Origin: Chitinophagales bacterium
GTDB lineage: Bacteria; Bacteroidota; Bacteroidia; Chitinophagales; Chitinophagaceae
Length of the DNA: 64,000 nt
Reading direction: 5' to 3'
Assembly: GCA_017303415.1 (NCBI GenBank)
Contig: JAFLBJ010000001.1
Coordinates: 620,001 to 684,000 of the forward strand
In this document: piece after piece, positions 26,619 through 36,720 of the stretch
Numbering within the stretch: the first letter of the stretch is position 1
Layout: each line of letters opens with the position of its first letter
Made by a program: the position numbers and the translations under genes
Notes under the pieces: generated by a model
Databases searched by the model: none
Seen by the model: the letters and a program-made list of their open reading frames with translations, nothing else
What the model was told of the DNA's origin: nothing

Positions 26619-29600
26619 ATGAAGAAGCTGGCATTATTGATTCTTGGCGTTTTATGCGGATTACAGGTTATTTGGGCTCAATTGACCATTGCGGGACCGG
26701 GTTGTGTTTCGCCGGGGCGGTATACATATTATTTAACTGGTAGTTGGAATTCAAAGACAACGACGATGCAGTGGTGTGTTGTGGGAGGGACTATAGTGGG
26801 AGGGAATACTTGTAAAAGTGGGCTGAACTTATCTTCAGTTGAAGTAATTTGGTCTACCAGTGGAACCTTGTCTGTTGTTACCAATAATGCCGGAAATGCT
26901 TCAAAAGCAGTAGGTGTTACTGCAACACTGAACGGAGGCTCCATTACAGCCAATCTTACTCAAACTGTTTCTAATAATGTACCTGCAACAATTACATGTT
27001 CCCCAGCCTATGGCGGGTATTGTAGCCCTACATATCAGTACCAGTGGCAGAAGTCAATTGATGACATTAACTGGACAGTTCTGTCGGGCTCAACAGGGTT
27101 AGACCTTTCATTTACCTCAGCACCTACTCAGACCACATATTATCGGCGAAAAGTAACAGAAACAATTTCAGGGGGTATTGCCTATTCAAATAGGGCAACC
27201 GTATTTAAGGCGCTTCCTTTAAGTCCGGGTTCTATAACATCTGCGCCGCAGACAGTATCAACAACCGTAATTCCTTCAGATTTAACGGCCTCTCCAGCAT
27301 CTGGGGGTAATTGTTCAGGAAATTATGCCTATCAATGGCAGTATTCATTTAACGGAACCGTTTTTGAGGATATTGATAGTCTGCTTACGCAAAACCTTCA
27401 GTTCCTAGAAATGCTTGATAGTAATACACATTTCAGGCGAAGGGTTATTTGTGGAACGGATACAGCGTACACGGCAGCGCAGATGATAACGGTGACCAGG
27501 CCATTCTATCCAGGCTTGGTTACCTCTCCTATCCAAACCATAAATGTAAATACTATCCCTGCTGCTATTCAAGCTTCACTTCCGTCAAATGGAAGCTGTG
27601 GTAGTAGCTATACTTATCAATGGCAGCAATCTTCCGACGGCTACACATTTTCTACAATAAGCGGAGCCACCTCTCAGAATATAACATTTTCTTCCCCACT
27701 TTCGGCTACGACCTATTATCGGAGGAAGGCGTTCTGTGGATCTGAATCCGGATATTCTAATACAGTAGCCGTCGTTGTTAGCCCTTCTCAGACAACTCCT
27801 GCCCTGGTTTTAACACCCATTGATAGTCTTTTGAATCAAGCGGGGATCAATATTCCAGCACTTTTTAATCTATATAATGATACACTAGCCAATAGTCGTA
27901 ATAACGTAGATACTATGCTGGTAAAGGCCTTTGATCAGGATCTGCTTGCCCAGAAGTTGTTTGCAATGAATAGTGCCTCGAGTACATTGGAACAGGCTGA
28001 AATCGATAGCCTGTTTGCTGAGCCGCTCGCAGATAGTATAGGATATAGAATGAATAATAGCCGATACGGTGGATCAGGTATTGATACCATGCCAGCTTTG
28101 CCTCCATTTTTGGATGATAACATCATCCAACTTTATCGATCTACAGGAAATTACACAGGACTTGATTCAATTGTGAACCTGGAGGTCCTTGTATCAATAG
28201 AGGATGTGCTTGCCACGCTCGGCGATTCTGCTTCTACCAGTTATAGTCAGGCTACTTCAAGGATTTTCCCTATCAATTTTAATTTACTATCAAATTGGAA
28301 AAGAAGTGCTGTAATTAATGGCCCTACATTAGTTATAAAAAATCAAACGGTACAGTATACAGGCACATTTAATTTTCCATTAGGCAGCCCTTCCGACATA
28401 CGCTGGTTGGTGACCGGAGGTACTATAGTTTCTCAGAACGTAAACCCGGCTTCGGGAACAATTTATGTTAACGTAAACTGGACAAGCTCTTTCGGAACAC
28501 CGAGCGTTGCTTTGATCGACTTTTCATCTTTACAGTATCAGGTCCTTCCGGTTCGTTTTGTCACGGCTCTGATTTCTTGTTTTTCTTTCCCATACTCCCA
28601 GACCATCTATTACGGCCAGACACCCTCCGTTTTAAATGCCAGTACCTGTAACGAAAATTTAGGTAATACCTTTTCCTATCAATGGCAGGTACTTGACGTG
28701 TACGCCAACACGAACTGGACAGACATTGTAGGCGCAACGCAGGCAACCTATCAACCCCCCATATTATCGGGGGCATGGTTTATGTATCGACGGATTACAA
28801 AAGTATTCAATAGTTCGGGAGGCCTTATAGGTAGCTACCCAACATCGGCGGCCAGCATAAGACTTAGGGATCTGGATCCGGGAAGTATAAGTTCGACCGT
28901 AACAGAAGTTCAATACAACACGGTCCCTGTAGTTACACAGACTGCTGCTTCTGCAGGATATACCGCATCAGGTAGCTCACTTGTCTATACCTGGGAATAC
29001 TCGACCAACGGCGGTACCTCCTGGTCTACTCTTGGGACCGGAGCTGCTTATCCAAACGTTCCGCTTACGTCGAACATTCGTGTAAGGAGAAAAATAAAGA
29101 TTGAAGGATTGCCTACAGGTATATATAACCTACCTCAGTCTTTTTGGCAGTCTTATTCTAACGAGCTACGGTTTACTTATGTTTATCAGACGGCCGATTA
29201 TGAAAACCGGAACTATATCCGGGAAAATGTGGTGCTGACCAGGGGGGTGACTTCCTGGGAGAATGCAGATGCCCTGCCTATTGAAAAGAAGGCCCAGACC
29301 ACAACGTATTTAGATGGCTTGAGTAGGCCGATTCAGGTTGTAGGAAAGGGAACACACTATGATGAAGTTGCGAATCAGTGGTATGATATGGTACAATCCA
29401 TCACCTACGAGGCCGGCGGGCGAGTAGACAAAAGCTTATTGCCTTATCCTTCCACGGAGAATTTGGGTAAATTTAAAATTAATGTTACAGCCGACCAGCA
29501 GGCATATTACAGTTCTGCATATGGGGAAGCCAATGCTTTTTCCAAAGTGGATTATGATGGCAGTCCTTTTAACCGGGTTCTCAAAACATATGCACCAGGG

Positions 29601-32600
29601 GCAAGCTGGCAGGGTTCCAATGTCGGAGTTAGTGGTGATGTGGAAGCATATAGCTCAAGTGAGAATGTAAAATGGTTTACAATTGGATATAACTCGACAG
29701 ACCGGCCCATATTGAAAGGAACATATAGTTCCTATGAATTGGTGAAAACCTTTGGGAAAGACGAAAAGGACAAAAAGGTGGTCACTTACATGGATCGAAT
29801 GGGCCAGGTGGTACTTAAAAAGGTGCAGTTGGCTGATGAAGGCCCAGGACTAACCACCCAACATCAAGGCTGGCTTTGTACCTATTATGTGTACAATGAC
29901 CTGGGACAACTTCGATACACAATTACGCCCAAAGCCATTCCCTTAATGGAACAAAATGGGTGGCAGGTCACTCAAGCCATTGCTGATGAACTCTGTTTTT
30001 GGTATGATTACGATGAATTGGGGCGTGCCATAGCAAAAAAAACACCCGGAAAGGGGGTAGAGTATATTGTTTACGACAAAAGGAACCGACCAGTCTTTAC
30101 GCAAGATGCAAACCAACGGGCAAAATCACCTGATGAATGGTTAGCAGTTTTCTATGATGTTTTGAATCGGCCCAGGCTAACTGGGATCTATAAATCTAAT
30201 AGTACCCGTGATCAACTGCAGGCAGTTGCATCAGTTGCTGCCACCTCAGAAGGGATAGCTTTATCAGGCGGGGGGTCAGTAATGTTGTGGGGCTGTCCAT
30301 TGACAAATTCTGATATTAACAATACCTCACTTTTCCAACAGCTCTCAGCTTCCTTCTATGATAGTTACGGGTTTTCTGGTGTTAAAACTTTTAACTCGAC
30401 ACATACCCAGAATCTCTCTTATAGGAATGCAGGCGGGACAGGTGACGTTGAGCCAGCGGTAAAAAGCGAGCGGGTAAAAGGCCTGTTGACCGGTTCAAGA
30501 ACCTTGGTTTTGGATGGCGCCGGAACACCGCAATATCTGAACAGCTCAATATTTTTCGATGAAGAGGGACGAACAATACAGGCGCAATCAGATAATGTGA
30601 AATCAGGTGTTGAGATTGTCAGCAACCAATATCATTTTGATGGCAGATTATTGAGCTCATCGGAAACGCACAACGGGACCGGGACGGTATATACAAATTT
30701 CAATATTCTGACAAAATACAAATTTGACAAGGTAGGTAGAGCCGTCGGAATAGGGAAAAAGCTAAACATAACTTCCCGTAGCTATGTCGCGAGCCCCAAT
30801 GTTTTGACAGCAGAGGAAGATAATGATGCCGGGTACAAAATAACGGTGGCATACAAGTTTAATAAGATGGGCCAATTGGCAACAAAAACCTTGTCTCCCA
30901 CAGGAGGACCGGGCGGGACGGCGTTGGAGACTCTTGATTATTCATACAATATCCGGGGATGGTTAACAGGGATCAACAAGAACTATGCGCTCGGCGAATA
31001 CACTTCCAACCAATGGGATCATTTTTTTGGAATGTATATCGGTTATGATAATGCAGATGGCAAGTTTTCCACCCCCCAGAAGAATGGGCAAATAACCGGA
31101 TTACTCTGGAAGAGTCAGGGGGATAATACGCCTCGAAAATTTGATTTTGTTTATGATAATGCAAATCGATTGGTTGCGGCAAATTTTAAACAAAGAGGAT
31201 CCAGTACAGAGAGCTGGAATTCCACCAAAGTTGATTTTAGTACAAGGGATGTTACCTATGATGAAAATGGGAATATTCTTACCCTAAAGCACATGGGTAT
31301 ATTGCCAGGTACATCAGCACCGGTGACAATCGATAACCTGGTTTATAACTATGTCACCCAGACCAATCGGTTAAGCCGGGTAGATGACAATGGCGGAATT
31401 GGCGCGAATAATGGTAAACAGTCTGACTTTAAGGATGGTGAAAATGCTGTTGGCACAGAAGATTATAACTTTGATGCCAACGGGAATTTGATCCTTGACA
31501 ACAACCGGCGGGTTAGTTCCGTGACATATAATTATTTAGATAAGCCGGAACTGATCACCATTGCTCCACCCCAGGGATCGGCCGGCGGAGGAACAATTCG
31601 ATATATATACGCTGCGGGAGGAGGCAAACTGCAAAAGATCGTGACGGAGAACCCGAGTATCGCAAATGGTAATCAGCAGCGAATCACAACAACTACATAC
31701 ATTGGAGCATATGTATATGAGAAGCTGACAATTGCCGGAGTGCCTCAACCGGAAGTATTACAAATGGTCGGTCATGAGGAGGGCAGGATTCGTGTCATTA
31801 CCCCTTATTCCAATCCGTCTGATCCAGCCAACTATATAGGCGGTGGAGTTGCTTTACCGGGTGGAAAACAGGGTGTATTTGATTATTTCATTACTGATAA
31901 CCTGGCTAATGTAAGAGCGGTCATTACAGAGGAAATCAACACAGCGAGCAGTATCTGTACCATGGAAAATTCAAATTCCACGGTTCAGCAGTATGAAGAA
32001 GCACTATTTGGAAATCCTACGAATAATGAAGTTTCTTCAACCAGGATAGGAAAGCCCACAGCATGGACTGCGAATACGAGCGGTCAGGTTAGTAAGCTTC
32101 AGAGCCCGGACGGATCGGCAACCAAGGTGGGGCCAAATGTCCTATTAAAAGTAATGGCAGGGGATTTACTTAATGCCAGGGTGGACTATTATTATCAGAA
32201 TAATCCAGGAAGCAATCCTCTTCCTTCAAATGGCCTAAATGCGCTGGTAAATACATTATTAGGTGCATTGAATGGAGGGAAAGCAACGGGCTTGACCAAG
32301 GATAGGGCAGGAGAAATAGGTACGGCCCTGGGAGCTACAATTCCGCTTCAATCGCTAATGAGCAATCAACCGGGAAGTGGTGTACAAACAGCCCCCCGGG
32401 CCTATTTGAATTATATTTTCTTTGACGAACAATTCAACTATGTAGATCAGATTAGCGGGTTTCAACGGGTCAGCCAGAGTGGAAATGGAGCGGCTCCCTT
32501 GCAAGTTACCGGACTCAAGGCACCCAAGAACGGATATGTCTTAGTTTTTTTAAGCAATGGAAGTTCCGAATCCGTTTATTTCGATAATTTCACAGTCAGC

Positions 32601-33902
32601 CAAGAAAGGGGGCGCCTGATCGAGGAGAATCACTTCTACTCTTATGGACTGAAAATACAAGCGATTTCTTCGAAAGCGCTCTCTAGTTCTTTGAATGCGA
32701 AAATGATTAACCATGGATACCAGGGAGCTTTTTCAGAAGAAGTTACTGAATTTGAATTAAATTATAATGAGTTTAGCCTTCGTACCTATGATCCCCAAAT
32801 TGGTCAATGGACAACACCAGATCCTTACGATGAATGCCCGTCTCAATATACCGGCATGGGGAATGATCCTGTTAACAATATTGATCCGAGTGGAGGAAGC
32901 ATCTGGGGTTCAATATTCAAGTTCTTTGGTGGGACAGTCTCTTCAGGTTGCCCTTCCGCGTTAACCTCAGGAGCTACTCAGGCTGCTACTGCTTCATTTG
33001 CAACTACTGTAATAAGGATTTCGACAGTTTCGTTGGCGGTTGGTTTTGGATCAGCGGGGCATGAGATCAATAGAGCAATATCTTCTGTTCTTAACGAGGG
33101 AGGCATTGGCTTAAACGGAAGTTCAGAAACTTCTGCAGTTTCAATTGATATTCAAGCAGGTGCAAAGATCGCCAATGCATTGAATTCCAGTATAATCTCA
33201 AATGCTGGGTCGGCAGAAGTAGTTTCAAATCAAGGCGATGTCTGGTCTTATCCCTTATATAAAACCATGGATGCAGCAGCTTTTGGATGGTGTCTATCGA
33301 ATTTATCAAAATGGAATAACCCCACAGTTGAGTATTCTGCAGTTATCTATGAAATAACAAGAGACGGCAATAAATATTATGGATTTACTAGAGCGGTAAA
33401 ATGGGATAATAAAAATGAAAATCTTGCACCAGGAATGGATGGCAAAAGTATGGCTCTATATAAGAGCACCTTAACACTTCCAGATGAGGCCAAGATTGTT
33501 GCCCATATTCATTTTCATTTAAGGGGATCACATTTGATACATCCAGGATTTAGTTGGCGTTCACATGCTTCTGATAATTCAGATCAATCGCTAAAGGAGA
33601 ATAATCCTGGATATTCATGGTATTTGTTGTCACACACCGACCTCCTAAGGAAAATCTCCAAAGAGGAATCCTTTCATGACGGATGGGTTATTGCTGAAAA
33701 TTTTAGGCAAAATGTGACGTATGATATAGATGGGAAAGATTACACTCGTCCTTTGCCAAATTTACAGAAATATAGACTTGATTTTGCAAAGTATAATAAT
33801 CAAAACAGGTATATGGATGCCTATTATTGGTTTGATTTACAGCCCATTACCAACTATCGTACTTATATTAATATGAAAAAGCAAGCATGGGTAGGAGAGT
33901 AG
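26619..33902 (+). CDS. Giant Rhs polymorphic-toxin protein (DUF6443, Rhs core, DUF4329-like tip)
   Basis: 2427 residues: signal peptide (1-21); Ig-like modules with YQWQ/YTWE cores near 141, 238, 332, 687 and 789; a DUF6443-type start (YENRNYIRENVVLTRG) near 855; YD-repeat shell to about 2050; then the Rhs-core end LRTYDPQIGQWTTPDP and NNIDPSGG (about 2054-2090). The remaining 335 residues are the variable tip. It has a glycine/alanine-rich linker, a VEYSAVIYEI strand with a glutamate, and H2296-I-H2298-F-H2300 with S/D residues at 2315-2322, resembling DUF4329/JAB-like metalloprotease tips. The tip should be the toxin, and the nearest candidate immunity gene follows at 33966. The domain naming of the tip is less certain than the Rhs call. 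Confidence 0.88.
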   Translation: MKKLALLILGVLCGLQVIWAQLTIAGPGCVSPGRYTYYLTGSWNSKTTTMQWCVVGGTIVGGNTCKSGLNLSSVEVIWSTSGTLSVVTNNAGNASKAVGVTATLNGGSITANLTQTVSNNVPATITCSPAYGGYCSPTYQYQWQKSIDDINWTVLSGSTGLDLSFTSAPTQTTYYRRKVTETISGGIAYSNRATVFKALPLSPGSITSAPQTVSTTVIPSDLTASPASGGNCSGNYAYQWQYSFNGTVFEDIDSLLTQNLQFLEMLDSNTHFRRRVICGTDTAYTAAQMITVTRPFYPGLVTSPIQTINVNTIPAAIQASLPSNGSCGSSYTYQWQQSSDGYTFSTISGATSQNITFSSPLSATTYYRRKAFCGSESGYSNTVAVVVSPSQTTPALVLTPIDSLLNQAGINIPALFNLYNDTLANSRNNVDTMLVKAFDQDLLAQKLFAMNSASSTLEQAEIDSLFAEPLADSIGYRMNNSRYGGSGIDTMPALPPFLDDNIIQLYRSTGNYTGLDSIVNLEVLVSIEDVLATLGDSASTSYSQATSRIFPINFNLLSNWKRSAVINGPTLVIKNQTVQYTGTFNFPLGSPSDIRWLVTGGTIVSQNVNPASGTIYVNVNWTSSFGTPSVALIDFSSLQYQVLPVRFVTALISCFSFPYSQTIYYGQTPSVLNASTCNENLGNTFSYQWQVLDVYANTNWTDIVGATQATYQPPILSGAWFMYRRITKVFNSSGGLIGSYPTSAASIRLRDLDPGSISSTVTEVQYNTVPVVTQTAASAGYTASGSSLVYTWEYSTNGGTSWSTLGTGAAYPNVPLTSNIRVRRKIKIEGLPTGIYNLPQSFWQSYSNELRFTYVYQTADYENRNYIRENVVLTRGVTSWENADALPIEKKAQTTTYLDGLSRPIQVVGKGTHYDEVANQWYDMVQSITYEAGGRVDKSLLPYPSTENLGKFKINVTADQQAYYSSAYGEANAFSKVDYDGSPFNRVLKTYAPGASWQGSNVGVSGDVEAYSSSENVKWFTIGYNSTDRPILKGTYSSYELVKTFGKDEKDKKVVTYMDRMGQVVLKKVQLADEGPGLTTQHQGWLCTYYVYNDLGQLRYTITPKAIPLMEQNGWQVTQAIADELCFWYDYDELGRAIAKKTPGKGVEYIVYDKRNRPVFTQDANQRAKSPDEWLAVFYDVLNRPRLTGIYKSNSTRDQLQAVASVAATSEGIALSGGGSVMLWGCPLTNSDINNTSLFQQLSASFYDSYGFSGVKTFNSTHTQNLSYRNAGGTGDVEPAVKSERVKGLLTGSRTLVLDGAGTPQYLNSSIFFDEEGRTIQAQSDNVKSGVEIVSNQYHFDGRLLSSSETHNGTGTVYTNFNILTKYKFDKVGRAVGIGKKLNITSRSYVASPNVLTAEEDNDAGYKITVAYKFNKMGQLATKTLSPTGGPGGTALETLDYSYNIRGWLTGINKNYALGEYTSNQWDHFFGMYIGYDNADGKFSTPQKNGQITGLLWKSQGDNTPRKFDFVYDNANRLVAANFKQRGSSTESWNSTKVDFSTRDVTYDENGNILTLKHMGILPGTSAPVTIDNLVYNYVTQTNRLSRVDDNGGIGANNGKQSDFKDGENAVGTEDYNFDANGNLILDNNRRVSSVTYNYLDKPELITIAPPQGSAGGGTIRYIYAAGGGKLQKIVTENPSIANGNQQRITTTTYIGAYVYEKLTIAGVPQPEVLQMVGHEEGRIRVITPYSNPSDPANYIGGGVALPGGKQGVFDYFITDNLANVRAVITEEINTASSICTMENSNSTVQQYEEALFGNPTNNEVSSTRIGKPTAWTANTSGQVSKLQSPDGSATKVGPNVLLKVMAGDLLNARVDYYYQNNPGSNPLPSNGLNALVNTLLGALNGGKATGLTKDRAGEIGTALGATIPLQSLMSNQPGSGVQTAPRAYLNYIFFDEQFNYVDQISGFQRVSQSGNGAAPLQVTGLKAPKNGYVLVFLSNGSSESVYFDNFTVSQERGRLIEENHFYSYGLKIQAISSKALSSSLNAKMINHGYQGAFSEEVTEFELNYNEFSLRTYDPQIGQWTTPDPYDECPSQYTGMGNDPVNNIDPSGGSIWGSIFKFFGGTVSSGCPSALTSGATQAATASFATTVIRISTVSLAVGFGSAGHEINRAISSVLNEGGIGLNGSSETSAVSIDIQAGAKIANALNSSIISNAGSAEVVSNQGDVWSYPLYKTMDAAAFGWCLSNLSKWNNPTVEYSAVIYEITRDGNKYYGFTRAVKWDNKNENLAPGMDGKSMALYKSTLTLPDEAKIVAHIHFHLRGSHLIHPGFSWRSHASDNSDQSLKENNPGYSWYLLSHTDLLRKISKEESFHDGWVIAENFRQNVTYDIDGKDYTRPLPNLQKYRLDFAKYNNQNRYMDAYYWFDLQPITNYRTYINMKKQAWVGE

Positions 33903-33965
33903 GAATAGAGCACTTTCAAAGTTTGATATTTTTTTGAACTAATCCCTTTATTAAACAAGTTCGCT

Positions 33966-34610
33966 ATGAAGCTATTTTTTATTATTTTGATTCTAGCCTT
34001 TTATTTCGGCTCATGTCGGGAGAATACAAGGAAACCAATCGTGGTTCGTGAATTGCCGCTCGGATTTGTTAGGGAAATTCCAAGCTGGTTTGCTCATAAT
34101 CCCCAGCTTCAAGCAAATTTTTTTGAAATAAGAGACAAATTAAATCTGGTGGCTCTAGAAAATGGGTTTGATAGTATATATATCCGGATTTGGTTTGACT
34201 GTCTTGGAGGTCAAGGAAACAAAATTGTTACTTTTCAGTATTCAAACAGCAAATGGAAGATAAACTTGTATTCTTACAATATTGTTAGTAAACAGGGGAT
34301 TATTCTAGATATTGTGCATATACGCAAAGAAAGATTGTCACCAGTTTCTGAATGGAGTTCGTTAGTAAAGAATATGTTTGAGAATCAGGTACCTGATTTG
34401 CCTGATTATAGTACCTACGGTTCGGATTATACTATACCAACCGATGCAACTGGTGTTACTGTTGAAGTGGCTACTTTTACGCAATATAGAGTTTATAGCT
34501 ATCCGGCATTATCGTTAAACGATACGATTTCGAGTGGTCCTGCTAAGCTCGAAAGATTTATTAAAGAATTGGAAAAAGAGTTTGATTTTCACTCCCCATG
34601 TCAGAGATGA
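33966..34610 (+). CDS. Putative lipoprotein, candidate immunity protein for the Rhs tip
   Basis: 214 residues with a lipoprotein signal (MKLFFIILILAFYFGSC, Cys17). No family recognised. The position, 63 bp after the Rhs toxin and on the same strand, is where cognate immunity genes normally lie, and an envelope-anchored immunity protein would suit a toxin acting in the periplasm or during entry. This is inference from context; the sequence itself shows only a mixed alpha/beta lipoprotein. Confidence 0.55.
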   Translation: MKLFFIILILAFYFGSCRENTRKPIVVRELPLGFVREIPSWFAHNPQLQANFFEIRDKLNLVALENGFDSIYIRIWFDCLGGQGNKIVTFQYSNSKWKINLYSYNIVSKQGIILDIVHIRKERLSPVSEWSSLVKNMFENQVPDLPDYSTYGSDYTIPTDATGVTVEVATFTQYRVYSYPALSLNDTISSGPAKLERFIKELEKEFDFHSPCQR

Positions 34611-35075
34611 TATTTTAACGGACAATGAAAATCAGTAGTTTGAAGTTTTTTCTATCTGTAGTATGCTAATATCGGACTAATACTAAAGCAATCAACAGTT
34701 GTAAAATTATGTTTTGAACTATTCGTCAACATTAATACAAACAGTTGAATTAAGATATGAAATATGTGTTTAAACTAAAAAGGAATATCTCCTGATATTT
34801 TGAAGCTTATTGTATTGCGGATAAAGGTTTTATAACCAATTGTAATTGATCTTTTTAATCTGGTCTTTTAATCTATTTTATGATTTTGATTAGTGCAAAT
34901 TTTCATCAAGCTAATAAGAATTGACGCACTGTTTATTTTATGAACTCATTTTTTCAGACTTGGGCTACAAGGCACTTTCTTGCTTCATCAATGGTTTTTT
35001 ATAGGATGTATCCTAAAGGATCACTAAGTGACCATAGCATGAAATATTCAGCACATTCGTCAATTAATTTTAAGT
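34611..35075. other. AT-rich gene-poor interval with possible gene remnants
   Basis: No solid gene. Two fragments are visible. At 34625-34669 a 14-codon frame (MKISSLKFFLSVVC then TAA) looks like the start of a lipoprotein cut off at its lipobox. At 34940-35086 a 48-codon frame (MNSFFQTWATRHFLASS...) overlaps the next gene and could be a toxin-tip tail. Both are weak. Confidence 0.35.
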
Positions 35076-36026
35076 ATGAAATATAGAATTTTATTGCTTT
35101 TGAATTTAATAGGCGCTTGCGAAAGTTCTAATTTTAAGCGGAATAATGATATGGATAGCTTTAGAAGTTTGGGTGGGGGAGAAAGGTTTCTGAATATATT
35201 ATTTAATGCTGACACATCACTTGACTATCGATACTTAATAGTGAATTCCGTTCAGATGGAACAGGAAATTAATGGCAAGTCTTTTAAAAGTGATTCAAAG
35301 ATTGATGCTCAGTATGAATTTAGCCTGTGCAAGAAAGGTGCTGATACAAATACGTTTAGAGTCAATTACAATGATTTTTCTATAAGTATGGCTATAGATG
35401 GCATTCAAGTTTCAGCCAATGCGAAGACCGCCAAGTATTCCTCGAATCCATCAATTAGGGTGTTCTCAGCTTTTTTGGAAACAGATTTTGTTTATGATTT
35501 AGATAGTACCGGACGTATTTTATCAGCGAGTGGAATGGATGACTTAACGAAAAGAATGATAGAACTAGGAAAGAACGATCAGGAAGTTGTACAGCAAATC
35601 GAGTCATACGTTAAGGGACTCGCCGGAGAAAGTTTAATGAAGAACTCTGTTTTGAAAGCATTTAATTTCTTGCCCAGAACCCCGATTTACGAAGGGTTTG
35701 AATGGACAACGCAGGAGCCCTCCGTTTGGGATGCAAATGTTACCTTGCCCATGAAACATAGGGTGGTGGAGATTACAGAGGATGAGGTAATAGCCGTTTT
35801 GGATTCGGACATTGAACTCAAAGATTTGCAAACAAGAATTCAAGGAAATTTGGCGACCAGTAGTTTAAAGGGTAAGGGTAAAGGGAAGGTCAGTATTAGT
35901 ACAGAATCCGGATTAATTCTTGAGTATAATTTGGAAGTGAAGTTAAAAGGAGAGACAACCGTGTTGGGTCGAACTATTCCTTCAAAAATTGTTAGTAAGA
36001 ATACAATTAAAAGAGTGCAAGGTTAG
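35076..36026 (+). CDS. DUF6263-like lipoprotein
   Basis: 316 residues with a lipobox LIGAC (Cys15). The mature part has the layout of Bacteroidota DUF6263-type proteins: a YRYLIVNSVQMEQEINGK start, central helix TKRMIELGKNDQEVVQQI, then EWTTQEP and a C-terminal beta-rich half ending SKIVSKNTIKRV. The function is unknown. It is the last gene before the repeat array. Whether it belongs to the immunity bank or is an independent lipoprotein cannot be decided from sequence. Confidence 0.55.
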   Translation: MKYRILLLLNLIGACESSNFKRNNDMDSFRSLGGGERFLNILFNADTSLDYRYLIVNSVQMEQEINGKSFKSDSKIDAQYEFSLCKKGADTNTFRVNYNDFSISMAIDGIQVSANAKTAKYSSNPSIRVFSAFLETDFVYDLDSTGRILSASGMDDLTKRMIELGKNDQEVVQQIESYVKGLAGESLMKNSVLKAFNFLPRTPIYEGFEWTTQEPSVWDANVTLPMKHRVVEITEDEVIAVLDSDIELKDLQTRIQGNLATSSLKGKGKGKVSISTESGLILEYNLEVKLKGETTVLGRTIPSKIVSKNTIKRVQG

Positions 36027-36089
36027 GCGGAAGAATTGGTTCAAAATGCGGCATTCTCCACTCTTTTGATTCTTCCTCCGCTATTCCCC

Positions 36090-36497
36090 AGCTCTCCTGA
36101 GTCTTCTTCACCGTTCCAAAAATCAGACACCCGCTGGCCGTAGTCTTACTGCAGTGTGCCAAAACCGATTTTAAGACTATAGACTACGGCCAAGTAAGAA
36201 TCTTCTCTTCGCTTTTAAATTTATATCCATCCCAACGTGTAGGTAACAATTTCTAACAGAGACCTTGGATTTTAGGATAAAATAGCAAAGTTCTCCGTGA
36301 TTTTTCGGAAATTGAAGTGGTGAAAGAAGCAGCCAGAGTGTGGCGGAAACACGGAAGTTTTATTTGATTAGCTTCAATGGAGAATACTGGAAGGGCCGTA
36401 GTCAGGTGAACTATAATTGTGGTAGTTTGGAGTTAGTAAGACAACGGCCAGCGGATGTTTGAGTTTTGAGGAGGGTGGGAAGACTCGGGAGAGCGGA
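36090..36497 (+). repeat. R element copy 1 (about 408 bp, TIRs about 62 bp)
   Basis: The left end (CTCTCCTGAGTCTTC...CCCGCTGGCCGTAGTCTTACT) is the imperfect reverse complement of the right end (AGTAAGACAACGGCCAGCGG...AAGACTCGGGAGAGCGG). Inside, GGCCGTAGTC/GACTACGGCC form a second hairpin at the left, and GGGCCGTAGTC at the right pairs with the ACGGCC of the right arm. The interior word GTGATTTTTCGGAAATTGAA and its surroundings are shared with copies 3 and 4. Confidence 0.85.
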
Positions 36498-36689
36498 GTT
36501 CCAGTTAAACAGCTACAAATTGGCGGTCAAATTAAAACGCCTGGGCAGGAGATTGGAATTATTAAAAATATTAAGAATACATCAGAAAGATGTACTGTTT
36601 TTAATATTGAGGTTGATGGTAATCATAACTATTGTTTTACAGTAAGTTAGCTGCTTGTTCACAACAAGAATATCACCGAAAGTAAGTGA
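36459..36689 (+). pseudogene. Tail of a Hint-type pretoxin domain, interrupted by TAG
   Basis: The frame that leaves the right end of R copy 1 (SFEEGGKTRESGV...) runs into QEIGIIKNIKN...CTVFNIEVDGNHNYCFTVS, the conserved end of polymorphic-toxin Hint domains (xYNxEVxxNHxYxV). A TAG stop at 36648 follows, and after it the same frame reads LLVHNKN, the canonical LVHN junction between Hint and toxin. The upstream Hint half and the toxin domain are missing. The DUF1493-like immunity gene follows. Confidence 0.7.
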
Positions 36690-36720
36690 CCTTCGTTTTA
36701 ATCATGCAATGTTTTAAGGT

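Noticed and set aside
36459-36650. Independent 63-residue gene
   Set aside because: The start would be a TTG inside the repeat and the frame is the end of a Hint domain; treated as a remnant.
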